42,663 bases of DNA. Source: Gammaproteobacteria bacterium (GTDB lineage Bacteria; Pseudomonadota; Gammaproteobacteria; Steroidobacterales; Foliamicaceae). The stretch lies in NCBI GenBank assembly GCA_026708965.1, contig JAPOTY010000020.1:68017-110679 (forward strand), written 5' to 3'. The position numbers and the translations under genes are program-made. Numbering within the stretch: the first letter of the stretch is position 1; each line of letters starts with the position of its first letter. Below, piece after piece: positions 7,930 through 17,011 of this stretch. The notes below the pieces were generated by a model, which saw only the letters and a list, made by a program, of their open reading frames with translations, was not told the DNA's origin and searched no databases.

Positions 7930-8376
7930 TTATATCCGGCCAGGCCCGTCGGGCTGGGCTTCCATGAAGCGCGCGGAGGCGGTGGCGGCCAAGGCGCTGT
8001 TATCGGCGCGGAAGGCCTTGCCTTCCATTTCCAGCATGCGTCCCCGGCGGCGCAGGAGGCGGCCTTCGAGCCTCAGGCTCGCGCCCATCGGCACCGCATC
8101 TCGGTAGCGAATCTCGCAGCGGGCCGTATGGATTCGCAGGCCTTGCAGGAAACCCCAGTTGGCCATCACGTCGTCGAGCAGGCAGTAGAGGATTCCGCCG
8201 TGCAGCATGTCGCTATAGCCCACATGCGTGGGTCCGGGCGTGAATTCCGCCCGGCAGATGAGTTCGCCGCCGCTATCCTCCAGGCGGAACCGCACCCGCA
8301 AGCCCCCCGGATTGGACGGGCCGCACACGAAGCAGTGATTGGCGGGGTCCCAAAGTTCGCTGATATTCTTTTCCAT
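7930..8376 (-). CDS. hotdog-fold thioesterase family protein
   Basis: A 148-residue PaaI/4HBT-like hotdog protein. The N-terminus has the CFVCGPSNPGGLRVRF motif (about residues 15-30) found in a subgroup of thioesterases with a conserved Cys-x2-Cys before the fold. The catalytic helix contains YSDMLHGGILYCLLDDVM (about 54-71), where HGG and the Asp pair are the expected active-site region. It is probably an acyl-CoA thioesterase with unknown substrate. It is transcribed leftward, divergent from the HIT gene, with a 76-base gap, and is not obviously related to the restriction genes downstream. Confidence 0.82.
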   Translation of the reverse strand: MEKNISELWDPANHCFVCGPSNPGGLRVRFRLEDSGGELICRAEFTPGPTHVGYSDMLHGGILYCLLDDVMANWGFLQGLRIHTARCEIRYRDAVPMGASLRLEGRLLRRRGRMLEMEGKAFRADNSALAATASARFMEAQPDGPGRI

Positions 8377-8452
8377 GGCTTTCAGGTTGTGTTTGCCGCA
8401 GCATGTTCAGGCATGATAGGAACGGCTGGGAAATGATACGCGGGCTTGAGGC

Positions 8453-8887
8453 ATGACTTACGATCCGGGCAATATTTTTGCGCGCATTCTCGCCGGCGAG
8501 GCCAAGTGCCACAGCGTTTACGAGGATGCGCACGTTTTGGCGATCATGGACGTGATGCCGCAGGCCGACGGCCATGCTTTGGTGCTGCCGAAAACGCCGG
8601 CGGCGGATTTTCTGGCGTTGCCGGAGGAAGCGGTGCCGGGCGTGTTTGCGGCCGCCCAGCGGGTGGCCAAGGCTGCGAGAGAAGCGTTTGCGGCTGACGG
8701 CGTTCTGGTCAAGGCGCACAATGGTTCCGCTGCGGGCCAAGTCATATTTCATATGCATGTTCACGTGATTCCCTGTCATCAGGGCCGGCAAATGAGGCCG
8801 CCGGGACATGCGCTGGCGGCTGATCGAGTGCTCGCGGAGCATGCCCGGCTTATTCGTCAGGCACTGGCGCGGCAAACGCCGCAGTAG
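8453..8887 (+). CDS. HIT-family nucleotide hydrolase
   Basis: A 144-residue histidine-triad protein. The catalytic triad HMHVHVIP is at about residues 100-107, preceded by [12 protein letters not shown]. The N-terminal part, [19 protein letters not shown], is the standard HIT opening. Family members hydrolyse AMP-linked phosphoramidates or adenylates. An upstream zinc ligand is possible at Cys19, but the usual Cys-x2-Cys pair is not complete. The stop is 11 bases before the acyl-CoA dehydrogenase ATG, so the two are probably co-transcribed, although no functional link is evident. Confidence 0.92.
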   Translation: MTYDPGNIFARILAGEAKCHSVYEDAHVLAIMDVMPQADGHALVLPKTPAADFLALPEEAVPGVFAAAQRVAKAAREAFAADGVLVKAHNGSAAGQVIFHMHVHVIPCHQGRQMRPPGHALAADRVLAEHARLIRQALARQTPQ

Positions 8888-8898
8888 CAGCGCGGAGC

Positions 8899-10083
8899 AT
8901 GCCGGGCAGCCATCTCCATTGGCCGTTTTTCGAGGCGCGGCATCGCGCCCGGGAGCAGGCGCTCGACCAATGGTGCGCCGCGCAATCCTGGGAGCATGGG
9001 CAATCCGGCGCCGCTCTCGATGCCTCGTGCAAGGCATTCGCCTTGCGCCTAGGCGAGGCCGGCTTCCTGAAAATCGCGGTTCCCGAACCCTATGGCGAGG
9101 ACGCGGGCTTGGATGCCCGCAGCCTGTGCCTGATGCGGGAAACTCTGGCGCGCCACGAGCCGCTGGCGGATTTTGTGTACGCGATGCAGGTGCTCGGCAG
9201 CGCTCCGATCAGCCTTTTCGGCACGCCGGCGCAAAAAGAAGCGCTGCTCGGCGGCGTTGCCCGGGGTCGAAAGCTTGCCGCCTTTGCGCTGTCGGAAAAG
9301 GAAGCAGGCTCGGATGTCGCCGCCATGGCCATGCGCGCCGAGCCGGATGGCGACAGCTACGTGCTCAATGGCGCCAAGGCTTGGATATCCAACGCGGGGG
9401 TGGCGGATTTCTACGTGGTGTTCGCCCGCACCGGCGAGGGCAAGCGAGGCGTAAGCGCCTTTATCGTTGCTGCTGAAACGCCCGGCTTCGAGGTGAGCGA
9501 GCGCACGCCGGTGATTGCGGCGCATCCGCTGGGCAGCCTCAGGTTCCGGGATTGCCGGGTGCCGCCGGATGCCATGCTGGGCGAGCCGGGGGACGGGCTC
9601 AAGATTGCGCTGGGCACGCTCGACCTGTGCCGCTCGACCGTGGGCGCGGCGGCTCTGGGCATGGCGAGCCGCGCCTATGCGGAAACCTTGAAGCGGGCGC
9701 GCAACAGGCAATTATTCGGCGGCGTTTTGGGCGATTTGCAACTGACCCAGGCCGCCGTGGCGGATATGGCCACCGCCGTGGACGCTTCGGCGCTTCTGGT
9801 TTACCGGGCAGCTTGGCTGCGGGATTCGGGCCAGGAGCGCGTGACCCGCGAGGCCTCGATGGCCAAGCTGTTCGCCACCGAGCAAGCGCAGAAGGTTATT
9901 GACCGCGCCGTGCAATTATTCGGCGGCGAGGGGGTGCGCGCCGGCTCGGTCGTGGAGCGCCTGTACCGCGAAATCCGCGCGCTGCGGATTTACGAAGGCG
10001 CCAGCGAAATCCAGCAACTGCTGATCGCCCGCCACGACTTGCGGAGGGAGGGGGCGGAGAAAGGCGGGGCTAAAGCGCCTTAA
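8899..10083 (+). CDS. acyl-CoA dehydrogenase
   Basis: FAD enzyme of fatty-acid or other acyl-CoA oxidation, 394 residues, the normal length. The middle domain has the FAD/substrate signature [12 protein letters not shown] and the strand [16 protein letters not shown]. The C-terminal helical domain has [17 protein letters not shown] and ends with [22 protein letters not shown] and [10 protein letters not shown], where Glu366 is the expected catalytic base. The N-terminus is slightly atypical ([20 protein letters not shown]). The tail after RHDL is a short charged extension. Substrate chain type cannot be deduced. Confidence 0.93.
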   Translation: MPGSHLHWPFFEARHRAREQALDQWCAAQSWEHGQSGAALDASCKAFALRLGEAGFLKIAVPEPYGEDAGLDARSLCLMRETLARHEPLADFVYAMQVLGSAPISLFGTPAQKEALLGGVARGRKLAAFALSEKEAGSDVAAMAMRAEPDGDSYVLNGAKAWISNAGVADFYVVFARTGEGKRGVSAFIVAAETPGFEVSERTPVIAAHPLGSLRFRDCRVPPDAMLGEPGDGLKIALGTLDLCRSTVGAAALGMASRAYAETLKRARNRQLFGGVLGDLQLTQAAVADMATAVDASALLVYRAAWLRDSGQERVTREASMAKLFATEQAQKVIDRAVQLFGGEGVRAGSVVERLYREIRALRIYEGASEIQQLLIARHDLRREGAEKGGAKAP

Positions 10084-10095
10084 GGAAGCTGGCGG

Positions 10096-10980
10096 CTATC
10101 CAGCGTCTGCGGCGCAGCGGAATCCCAAGTTGTTGAGGCCGGAGTCGGGCGGCGTCATCATCCGCGCCGCCAGCCGGTAGCCGCGGCAGTAATTCTCGCT
10201 GCACAGCCAACTGCCGCCGCGGTGGACTTTCTGCGTTCCGGTTTCCGGCCCTCGTGGGTTGCTTGCCGGCGACCGGGCGTAGTAATCGGCCCCGTACCAA
10301 TCCGCAACCCATTCCCACACATTGCCGGTCATGTCATAAAGGCCGAAGCCATTGGGCGCGAACTGCTTCACCGGGGCGAGCCCCGCATAGCCGTCGAGCG
10401 CCCGATCATCCACGGGAAACTCGCCCTGCCACAGGTTGGCCTGGTGCGCGCCCCGGGGAGTTAGCGCATTTCCCCAGGCATAGCGGGCGTTCTTCCGCCC
10501 TCCGCGCGCGGCGTATTCGAACTCGGCCTCGGTGGGGAGCCGCCCGCCCTGCCAGGCGCAGTAGGCAACGGCATCGTTCCAGGAAACATGCACCGCAGGA
10601 AAATCCGGCATGTTCTCGTGCGAGGACTGCGGCCCGTTCGGATGCCGCCAGTCGGCTCCGTCGCTCTTCATCCATCGGCCGGGCCGGGGGTCGAACACGC
10701 CGGACCATCCCAGCTTCTCGGATTCGGTGACATGGCCGGTTGCGTCGGCAAAGCGGGCGAACTGGGCATTGGTGACCTCGTGCGCGTCGATATGGAAGGA
10801 GTCCACGGCAACGCGATGCGCCGGACCCTCGAATGGCAGGCCATCGTCCGTGCCCATCATGAATTCCCCGCTCGTTATCAGCAGCATTCCTTGCGCGGCC
10901 GTCTTCTCATCGCCGGCCAGCGCGCTGCCGAAAAGAATCGGCAGTACCATTACGGCGGTTGCGCGGCGCATGCGGGCCAT
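10096..10980 (-). CDS. secreted formylglycine-generating-enzyme-like (SUMF1) protein
   Basis: A 294-residue SUMF1/FGE-domain protein with a cleavable signal peptide (MARMRRATAVMVLPILFGSA, then LAG). True FGEs convert a sulfatase active-site Cys to formylglycine using a copper-binding Cys pair. That pair is present: GGSWLCSENYCRGYR, with Cys260 and Cys265, followed by TPPDSGLNNLGFRC, closely matching the human FGE C-terminus. Earlier domain hallmarks are GEFMMGTD, EVTNAQFARF, RLPTEAEFEYAARGG and GNVWEWVADW. The start at 10980 is preferred because an upstream extension to 11121 would overlap the divergent receptor gene and hide the signal. No sulfatase gene is in the window, so the client is unknown. 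Confidence 0.85.
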   Translation of the reverse strand: MARMRRATAVMVLPILFGSALAGDEKTAAQGMLLITSGEFMMGTDDGLPFEGPAHRVAVDSFHIDAHEVTNAQFARFADATGHVTESEKLGWSGVFDPRPGRWMKSDGADWRHPNGPQSSHENMPDFPAVHVSWNDAVAYCAWQGGRLPTEAEFEYAARGGRKNARYAWGNALTPRGAHQANLWQGEFPVDDRALDGYAGLAPVKQFAPNGFGLYDMTGNVWEWVADWYGADYYARSPASNPRGPETGTQKVHRGGSWLCSENYCRGYRLAARMMTPPDSGLNNLGFRCAADAG

Positions 10981-11102
10981 TATAGGAAGCGGGCGCTTGC
11001 CCGTGTCCCGGCCGGCGTTTCCGGCGCCGGGAAAACCTCGGCTGCGTTGTCTGCATGGCGTACGAAACCGCTTCAAGGCGAGGATGCGCCCGGTATTCGA
11101 GA

Positions 11103-13202
11103 ATGCAAGGAACGAAAACAACTCTCACCTGGGCATTTCTGCTGCTGTCCGGCTTGCTGATCCAAGCATGGCCGGCTACCGGTTTTGCTGTCGGCCCGGA
11201 GCCTTCCCGCGCTGCCGCCGAGCCGCTTGAGGAAGTGGTCGTAACGGTTAGGCGCCGGGCAACCGATGCCGGCGCCGTGGCTCGCAGCCTCACCGCGCTT
11301 GGGCCGGAAGATACAGGCTGGGCGCTGGGCCAGACGCACGCGCAGGAGGTCCTGGCGCGGGCGCCGGGCGTGAATCTGCAAAGAGGCAGCGGCCAGGAGT
11401 ACCTGCCTGCATTGCGTTCGCCGGTGCTCACAGGCCCGGGCGCCTGCGGCGCCCTCCTTACGGCGGAGGACGGCATCCCGATCACCTCGCCCGGATTCTG
11501 CAATATCAACGAACTGTTCTTCGCTCACCATGAAGCGGCCTCGCGGATCGAAGTTTTGCGAGGCCCCGGCGCCGCGGTTCATGGCGGCAATGCCCTGCAT
11601 GGCGTGGTGAATGTCATCACGGCGCAAGCGGCGGCTTCGCCCGAGGCGGGGTTGGAACTCGGCTCGCATGGATTTTCGCGGTTGCGGCTGAATATCCCGA
11701 GCGAATCTGATTTCGGCCTCAGGTTCACGGGAACCCGCAACGGCGGCTTTCGTGATGACTCCGGCTATCGCCAGATCAAGCTCAACGGCTTCAAGGAAGG
11801 AGGGAGCGGCCGCTGGAGCCGGACCACCGGCTTGGCTTTGAGCGGGCTGGATCAGGACACGGCCGGTTACGTGATCGGACCCGGCAGCTACCGGGACCGG
11901 GAAACGGCCCGATCCAACCCGGATCCGGAGGCCTTCCGCAGAGCCATCAATGTTCGCTTCTACTCGCGCTTTAAGCACAGCCGCGGAGAAGCGCTCACGC
12001 TGGTCGTGACACCGTATGCGCGCTATTCGCGCATGCGCTTTCGAATGCATTTTCTGCCGGGCGATCCGTACGAAAGCAATCATCATCGCGGCGTAGGCGT
12101 GCAATCGGCCGCCTATATTGAGACTTCCGCCGGGCCATTCGCGGCTGGCCTGGATATGGAATACACGAGAGGCGGCCTGCGGCAATGGCAGGAAGGCGAG
12201 ACGGCGGGCAGCGCGTTTGCGCGCGAGGTGTTTCCGTCGGGCGAGCACTACAACTATCGGGCAGATGCGCTTTGGATGGCGCCCTTCGCCCAGTTCGATC
12301 TGCGCCTGAGCGGGCGGTGGACCGTGAGCGCGGGCGCCCGCTATGAGCGGGCCCGCTACGACTATCGAACCAAGCTTCCGGCTGGCCGGAGCCGCGATGA
12401 CCGCACCGCCTGCGGGTTTGGAGGTTGCCGCTATAGCCGTCCTGCGGACCGCTCCGATGCCTTTGCGGCGTTTTCGCCCAAGTTGAGTCTGATGTGGCAG
12501 CCAGCGCCTGGACGGCGCGCCTGGCTGAGCTTCGCGCACGGCTTTCGCATGCCGCAGGCCACCGAGCTGTACCGTTTGCAGGGGGCGCAAACCATAGCCG
12601 AGCTAAGGCCCGAGAACGTTCGGGCCGCGGAGATGGGTTTCGCTCTGCGCTCCAGCGCCGTTGCCGCGCAACTGGTCGTGTATCACATGCGCAAGAGGGA
12701 CGTGCTGTTCCGCGACGCGGAACTGTTCAATCGCACCGGCGGCGGCACCCGCCACGAAGGCCTGGAGGCGGATATCGGCTGGCCGCTGAACGGCGCGCTA
12801 GCGCTCGATCTAACCGCCAGCTTCGCGCGCCATCGTTACGATCGAGATTTCCTGCTGGCCGGCGGCAACCTCAGGGGGCTGGACGTGGATACGGCGCCGC
12901 GGCGCTTCGGCGGGATTCGCCTGCGCTGGCAGGATGGCGATGAACGGACTGTCGAGCTGGAGTGCCTATGGACAGGAGGCTACTTTCTGGAGCCGCGGAA
13001 CCGGCACCGATATCCGGGGCACGAACTGTTCAATCTGCGCGCCCGTATGGCCTTGGGGAGCCGGCTGACGGCCCATGCGAGACTGTTGAATCTCACCGGG
13101 CGCGCCTACGCCGGACGCGCCGACTACACGGTATTCAGCGGCCAGCGCTATTTCCCCGGCGCGCCGCGCTCGCTTTACCTCGGGCTTCAGTGGCGCTGGT
13201 GA
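11103..13202 (+). CDS. TonB-dependent outer-membrane receptor
   Basis: A 699-residue receptor with signal peptide (residues 1 to about 28, MQGTKTTLTWAFLLLSGLLI). Next come a TonB-box-like EEVVVTVRR (about residues 43-51), a plug domain with VLARAPGVNLQRG and IEVLRGPGAAVHGGNALHGVVNVIT, and a beta-barrel ending in aromatic LQWRW, as outer-membrane proteins do. Plug and barrel are complete. I chose ATG 11103 because 11055 would add 16 non-signal residues. The start is 122 bases from the divergent FGE-like gene, so they may share regulation. The ligand is unknown; this clade includes siderophore, cobalamin and other organic-ligand receptors. Confidence 0.92.
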   Translation: MQGTKTTLTWAFLLLSGLLIQAWPATGFAVGPEPSRAAAEPLEEVVVTVRRRATDAGAVARSLTALGPEDTGWALGQTHAQEVLARAPGVNLQRGSGQEYLPALRSPVLTGPGACGALLTAEDGIPITSPGFCNINELFFAHHEAASRIEVLRGPGAAVHGGNALHGVVNVITAQAAASPEAGLELGSHGFSRLRLNIPSESDFGLRFTGTRNGGFRDDSGYRQIKLNGFKEGGSGRWSRTTGLALSGLDQDTAGYVIGPGSYRDRETARSNPDPEAFRRAINVRFYSRFKHSRGEALTLVVTPYARYSRMRFRMHFLPGDPYESNHHRGVGVQSAAYIETSAGPFAAGLDMEYTRGGLRQWQEGETAGSAFAREVFPSGEHYNYRADALWMAPFAQFDLRLSGRWTVSAGARYERARYDYRTKLPAGRSRDDRTACGFGGCRYSRPADRSDAFAAFSPKLSLMWQPAPGRRAWLSFAHGFRMPQATELYRLQGAQTIAELRPENVRAAEMGFALRSSAVAAQLVVYHMRKRDVLFRDAELFNRTGGGTRHEGLEADIGWPLNGALALDLTASFARHRYDRDFLLAGGNLRGLDVDTAPRRFGGIRLRWQDGDERTVELECLWTGGYFLEPRNRHRYPGHELFNLRARMALGSRLTAHARLLNLTGRAYAGRADYTVFSGQRYFPGAPRSLYLGLQWRW

Positions 13203-13224
13203 AAGAACGATGCCATGCTGGCGG

Positions 13225-13572
13225 CTACTCCTCTGCCAGCGCCCATTCGCCGCCCTGAAAACCGCAGCCGATTTCGAGCGCGAAGGCATCGCCGGTGTAG
13301 TAGTGGATCTTCGAGCTGCCCAGATCGCAAACGCCCACCATTTCGCGCTCGGCGTCGCATTCCTGGCCTTCGGCGAACGATGCGTCATGGTTGTCGTCGA
13401 GTTCGCCCATTTCGGTGCATTGGGCCGCCGTGATCGGCGCCTGGCAAACATCGAACGGCCCGGCGAACATATTTTCCTGAACGTAAGTGCAGGCCCCCAC
13501 CGCCTCGTCATCGCCCATTGCGGTGCTCATCAGGACCAGAATCAGGCCCGGCAGCAAGCGAGTTGTCTTCAT
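13225..13572 (-). CDS. small cysteine-rich secreted protein, function unknown
   Basis: I do not recognise a family. The 115-residue product begins MKTTRLLPGLILVLMSTAMG, a plausible signal peptide. The mature part is acidic and contains six cysteines (in CTYV, FDVCQ, AAQCTE, QECDAE, GVCDL and IGCGF), an even number compatible with three disulfides. An AAGGGG site lies seven bases before ATG 13572; the in-frame ATG at 13650 would add 26 residues without a signal character. It is convergent with the receptor gene (22 bases apart) and divergent from the amidohydrolase. Export to the periplasm is inferred from the signal only. Confidence 0.65.
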   Translation of the reverse strand: MKTTRLLPGLILVLMSTAMGDDEAVGACTYVQENMFAGPFDVCQAPITAAQCTEMGELDDNHDASFAEGQECDAEREMVGVCDLGSSKIHYYTGDAFALEIGCGFQGGEWALAEE

Positions 13573-13682
13573 GAGTTTGCCCCTTGGCAACAAAACCGGT
13601 CGGAATGATAAACCACGCTTCTGATATGCTCGCAGGCATTGCGTGAGCAATTGCCTTTAAGCGGAAACGAGGTCTTCAGCCT

Positions 13683-15104
13683 ATGTGGAAAAAGAAGAAC
13701 GAGCATGACCGAACAGCGGGGACTCCGCTTCCCATCCCAACGCAGATTGTTTCCAACGAGGAGTACCTGCCCGCGCCGCAGACGCCCGAACAGCGCAACG
13801 TGGAGCGGCTGCTTAAGGAATGGGCGGCGCAGCGCAGCCGGCGGCTGGGGCTGTCGCGGCGCGAATTCCTGGCCGGAAGCTGCGGAATGGCGATGGCGTT
13901 CATGGCGATGAACGAAGTGTTCGGCCCGTGGTTTCGCGTTAATGCGTCGGAAACCCACGATCTGGCAGCCTACCCTGAGCTCTGGCCCAAGAAATCATTC
14001 ATTTTCGACGCGCAGACGCACCATGTGCGAACCGGCGGCCCGGAGCCTTTGTTTTTCCGCAAGCTTTCCGCTCCGTTCAATAAGGAGCTGGCCGGCGCGG
14101 AGCCGCAAAAAGGGGATTTGCAGTTCCGCAATTTCATCAAGGAAGTGTTTTTCGACAGCGATACGCAGGTGGCCGTGATCAGCGGCGTGGCCTCCAATCT
14201 GTTCAATGTCCTGGATTCCGACGAGATGGTGGAGGGCCGCGAGCGGATCAACGCGATGGCAGGGTCGCAGCGGCTGCTTGCACACGGTCTGACGGCGCCG
14301 TTCTTTCCTAATTTTCTGGAGGAGACCGAGCGCATGGCATTGGATCTAAAGGTTGACTCCTGGAAGTTCTATCCCGGGGTGGTGGAGCGCGAGGGCGAGT
14401 TCCCGTTCTGGATGGACGACGAGGAGCTGATGTATCCGTTCTACGAGAAGATACTCGGCTACGGCATGAATCTCGTGTGCGTCCACAAGGGATTGCCGCT
14501 GCCCGGAAGCAGCCTGGAGCACAACCACCCGCGCGATATCGAAAAGGCGGCGCGCGACCACCCGGACATCAATTTCATCATCTACCACTCCGGCTTCAGG
14601 GCGGCGAATTACGAGCTGCCGCCCGGCGACGGCTACATACAGGAGGGCGGCTACCTCCCTTGGACCACCGACCTGGTGCGGATGCGCGAGGCCAATCCCG
14701 GCATGACCAATGTGTACATGGAACTCGGCACCACTTTCGGCCACACGGTGATTACCCATCCCAACGTGTGCGCGCATGTCCTGGGCCAGATCATCAAGGC
14801 GTACGGGGTCGATCACGTTATTTGGGGCACGGACGCGATCTGGTGGGGATCGCCGCAATGGCAGATCGAGGCCTTCCGCCGCTTCAGGATGCCGGAATCG
14901 CTGCAGGAGGAGTTCGGCTATCCGGATATTACGGAAGAGGATAAGGACAAGATCCTGGGACTGAACGCGGCGCGGCTCTACGGCATCGACCCGGAGGCGG
15001 CGCGCAAGGCGCTTCCGTCCGATGGGCTATCGCAACTGAAGAACTGGTACGGCCACGAAGGCGGCCAGCCCAGCAACACCCAATACGGCTGGATTAAGGC
15101 CTGA
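13683..15104 (+). CDS. Tat-exported amidohydrolase-2 family protein
   Basis: A 473-residue metal-dependent hydrolase of the amidohydrolase-related (TIM-barrel) superfamily. A long charged N-region of about 57 residues precedes the twin-arginine signal SRREFLAGSCGMAMAFMAM (residues 58-76), so export would use TatABC, which is encoded at 1079-2502. Likely metal and catalytic residues are in FDAQTHHV, VCVHKGLPLPG, FIIYHSGF and the late Asp in VIWGTDAIWWGSP. Near the C-terminus NAARLYGID is typical of the family. Substrates in this superfamily range from aromatic acids to cyclic amides, and none can be deduced here. It is divergent from the Cys-rich secreted gene. Confidence 0.87.
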   Translation: MWKKKNEHDRTAGTPLPIPTQIVSNEEYLPAPQTPEQRNVERLLKEWAAQRSRRLGLSRREFLAGSCGMAMAFMAMNEVFGPWFRVNASETHDLAAYPELWPKKSFIFDAQTHHVRTGGPEPLFFRKLSAPFNKELAGAEPQKGDLQFRNFIKEVFFDSDTQVAVISGVASNLFNVLDSDEMVEGRERINAMAGSQRLLAHGLTAPFFPNFLEETERMALDLKVDSWKFYPGVVEREGEFPFWMDDEELMYPFYEKILGYGMNLVCVHKGLPLPGSSLEHNHPRDIEKAARDHPDINFIIYHSGFRAANYELPPGDGYIQEGGYLPWTTDLVRMREANPGMTNVYMELGTTFGHTVITHPNVCAHVLGQIIKAYGVDHVIWGTDAIWWGSPQWQIEAFRRFRMPESLQEEFGYPDITEEDKDKILGLNAARLYGIDPEAARKALPSDGLSQLKNWYGHEGGQPSNTQYGWIKA

Positions 15105-15169
15105 ACGCCCGCCGGGGGGCCTGTCACTCCCCTTGCCGTGCGGAGGCGCAAGCCGAAAAGGCCGCGGGG

Positions 15170-16741
15170 TTATTGGCGGAATGCTGAAATCAGCTTGATG
15201 ATCCGCCCGCCGCTGTCGTGTTCCAGCAGGAGATAGATTTCGCCGGTCGGGCCAACCTCTATATCGCGAAACCGAACCATGTCCTCCAGCAGTGTTTCCT
15301 GATGCGCCAGTTGGTGCTTTGTCAATCTTATGCGCAGCAAATCGGAGGCCCGCAAAGTGCCGACAATGATGTCGCCATTCCATTCAGGAAACATGTCCCC
15401 CTGATAAAACACGAAACTTGATAGTGCTGGAGCGGGGGTGAAATCAACCACCGGCGGCTTGAGGTCGGACGGATCGAAGTCGATTCCGAGCGCCCGGCCC
15501 CAAGCGACCGGTTTGCCGTTGTAATTGACGCCCAGAGAAACCAGCGGCCACCCGTAATTCAGTCCGGGCTCAAGCAAATTGAATTCGTCGCCGCCGCGCG
15601 GGCCCATTTCGCTGCTCCAGATCTCGCTGGTGGCCGGATTGAATTCCAGGCCCTGAGGGTTGCGATGGCCGTAGGTCCAGATGGCCGACTCTGCATCGGG
15701 CCTGCCGACGAAAGGATTATCGTCCGGCACTCGCCCGTCGTCGTGCAGGCGCATGATCTTGCCGTAGGGCGTGCTCAAATCCTGTATGCCGATATGCTCC
15801 AGCGGGCCTTTGATGCCCACGCCAAAATATACATGGCCCTCGTTGTCGAAGGCGATGCGCCCGCCCGCGCCGATTTCCGGCATGACGCTGTAGTGCTCGC
15901 GGCGGGCCTGCCAGAGCACTTCCTGGTCCACCCATTCACCGTTCCGAATACGTCCGCGCACCAGCTTGTTCATCGACACATCCTGGCCTGATTGCCGGCT
16001 CAAGTGGTTGCAGCCCGAGCACCGGTCGCCGTAGTGCAGATAAATCCAGCCGTTATTCTCGTAGCCGGGATGCAGCGCCACTTCCATCATCCAGCCTAGG
16101 CCCATCGGCTGGCCCACGAAATTGAAGGAGTCACCGTAAGCCTTGGGCGCGCCGCGGATGAGAGCGGATTGCTTGCCGTCGGTGCTGATAATGCTCAAGC
16201 CCCTGCGCTTTTCCGTTAGCAGCAGCCGCCCGTCGGGCAGTGGCTCAATGGAGAAAGGCAGCGGATCAAGTTCGTCGATGACCGTCTCGATGTTGAAGTT
16301 GTGGCGCTCGCTTTCGATAACGCCGGTCGGAATGTCCAGCGGCGCGTTGTAGCGGAAATCCTCCAGGTTGGTGCCTTGGCGCTGTTCCAGAATATAGAGG
16401 GCCAGCGACCGGATTTGCGTTTCACTCAATGTCGGTGAAAAACCGGGCATGCCCCGATCGGAAAATCCCTCCGCAATGCTTTTGGCAATGTCGTCGCTGG
16501 AATTGCCGTGGAGCAGACCGGCGCCCTTGAGCGCCGTCCCCTGCGGCGCCCCCTGCAAGGCCTCCCCGTGGCAGACAGCGCATTCCCGCTGGTACAGCCT
16601 CGCGACAAGATCGGGCGGCGCATCGGGCATATTCAGCTTCCTCAAGTCCACCACCGGCGGCACGCCCTCAGGCTGCGCCCCCGCGAAGCTGTTGGCGGCG
16701 CAAGCCGCCGCCAACAGCGCACATATGAGGCTTCTAATCAT
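15170..16741 (-). CDS. secreted cytochrome c - PQQ-type sugar dehydrogenase fusion
   Basis: A 523-residue periplasmic oxidoreductase. The signal peptide (MIRSLICALLAAACAANSFA) is followed by a cytochrome c domain with the heme motif CAVCH (Cys54, Cys57, His58) and a likely axial Met in RGMPGF. From about residue 150 there is a six-bladed propeller of the glucose/sorbosone dehydrogenase (YliI/Asd-like) family, with LPDGRLLLTEKRRG, MEVALHPGYENNG, YGHRNPQGLEFNP, EMGPRGGDEFN and GLNYGWPLVSLG. PQQ would be the cofactor, and electrons would pass directly to the fused heme domain. I chose ATG 16741 over 16777 because it begins the signal. It is convergent with the amidohydrolase. Confidence 0.88.
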   Translation of the reverse strand: MIRSLICALLAAACAANSFAGAQPEGVPPVVDLRKLNMPDAPPDLVARLYQRECAVCHGEALQGAPQGTALKGAGLLHGNSSDDIAKSIAEGFSDRGMPGFSPTLSETQIRSLALYILEQRQGTNLEDFRYNAPLDIPTGVIESERHNFNIETVIDELDPLPFSIEPLPDGRLLLTEKRRGLSIISTDGKQSALIRGAPKAYGDSFNFVGQPMGLGWMMEVALHPGYENNGWIYLHYGDRCSGCNHLSRQSGQDVSMNKLVRGRIRNGEWVDQEVLWQARREHYSVMPEIGAGGRIAFDNEGHVYFGVGIKGPLEHIGIQDLSTPYGKIMRLHDDGRVPDDNPFVGRPDAESAIWTYGHRNPQGLEFNPATSEIWSSEMGPRGGDEFNLLEPGLNYGWPLVSLGVNYNGKPVAWGRALGIDFDPSDLKPPVVDFTPAPALSSFVFYQGDMFPEWNGDIIVGTLRASDLLRIRLTKHQLAHQETLLEDMVRFRDIEVGPTGEIYLLLEHDSGGRIIKLISAFRQ

Positions 16742-17011
16742 CTCCGGCCCCCCTATTGGCCGAATCTTCTCCATCATGCTCTTCGCTATCGGCGCTTCCC
16801 GCGTCCGCGCCCTGCGAAAAAGCGCGCTCGGTCGCGGTCGTCGAGGATGTCCGCGGCGAGCTCGCGGTTGAAGGCCATGGCCTTAGATTCTAACTGCCGG
16901 TAAAGGCCGCGTGGCGGATGAAAGTCCGGCCTCTTTCGGTTAGTCTTGGGATGCGGATTCGATATTCTTCGCAATCAAAAATGAATGGCAACCTTTTAAG
17001 GGGGGGTTGTT

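Noticed and set aside
11073-12590. Minus-strand open frame of about 505 codons inside the TonB receptor gene
   Set aside because: High-GC antisense shadow; Arg/Ala/Gly-rich with no domain, and the plus-strand product is a complete receptor.
16786-16878. Minus-strand frame of 30 codons (MAFNRELAADILDDRDRARF...) upstream of the dehydrogenase
   Set aside because: Poor ribosome binding site and no recognisable family; could be a small protein but unsupported.
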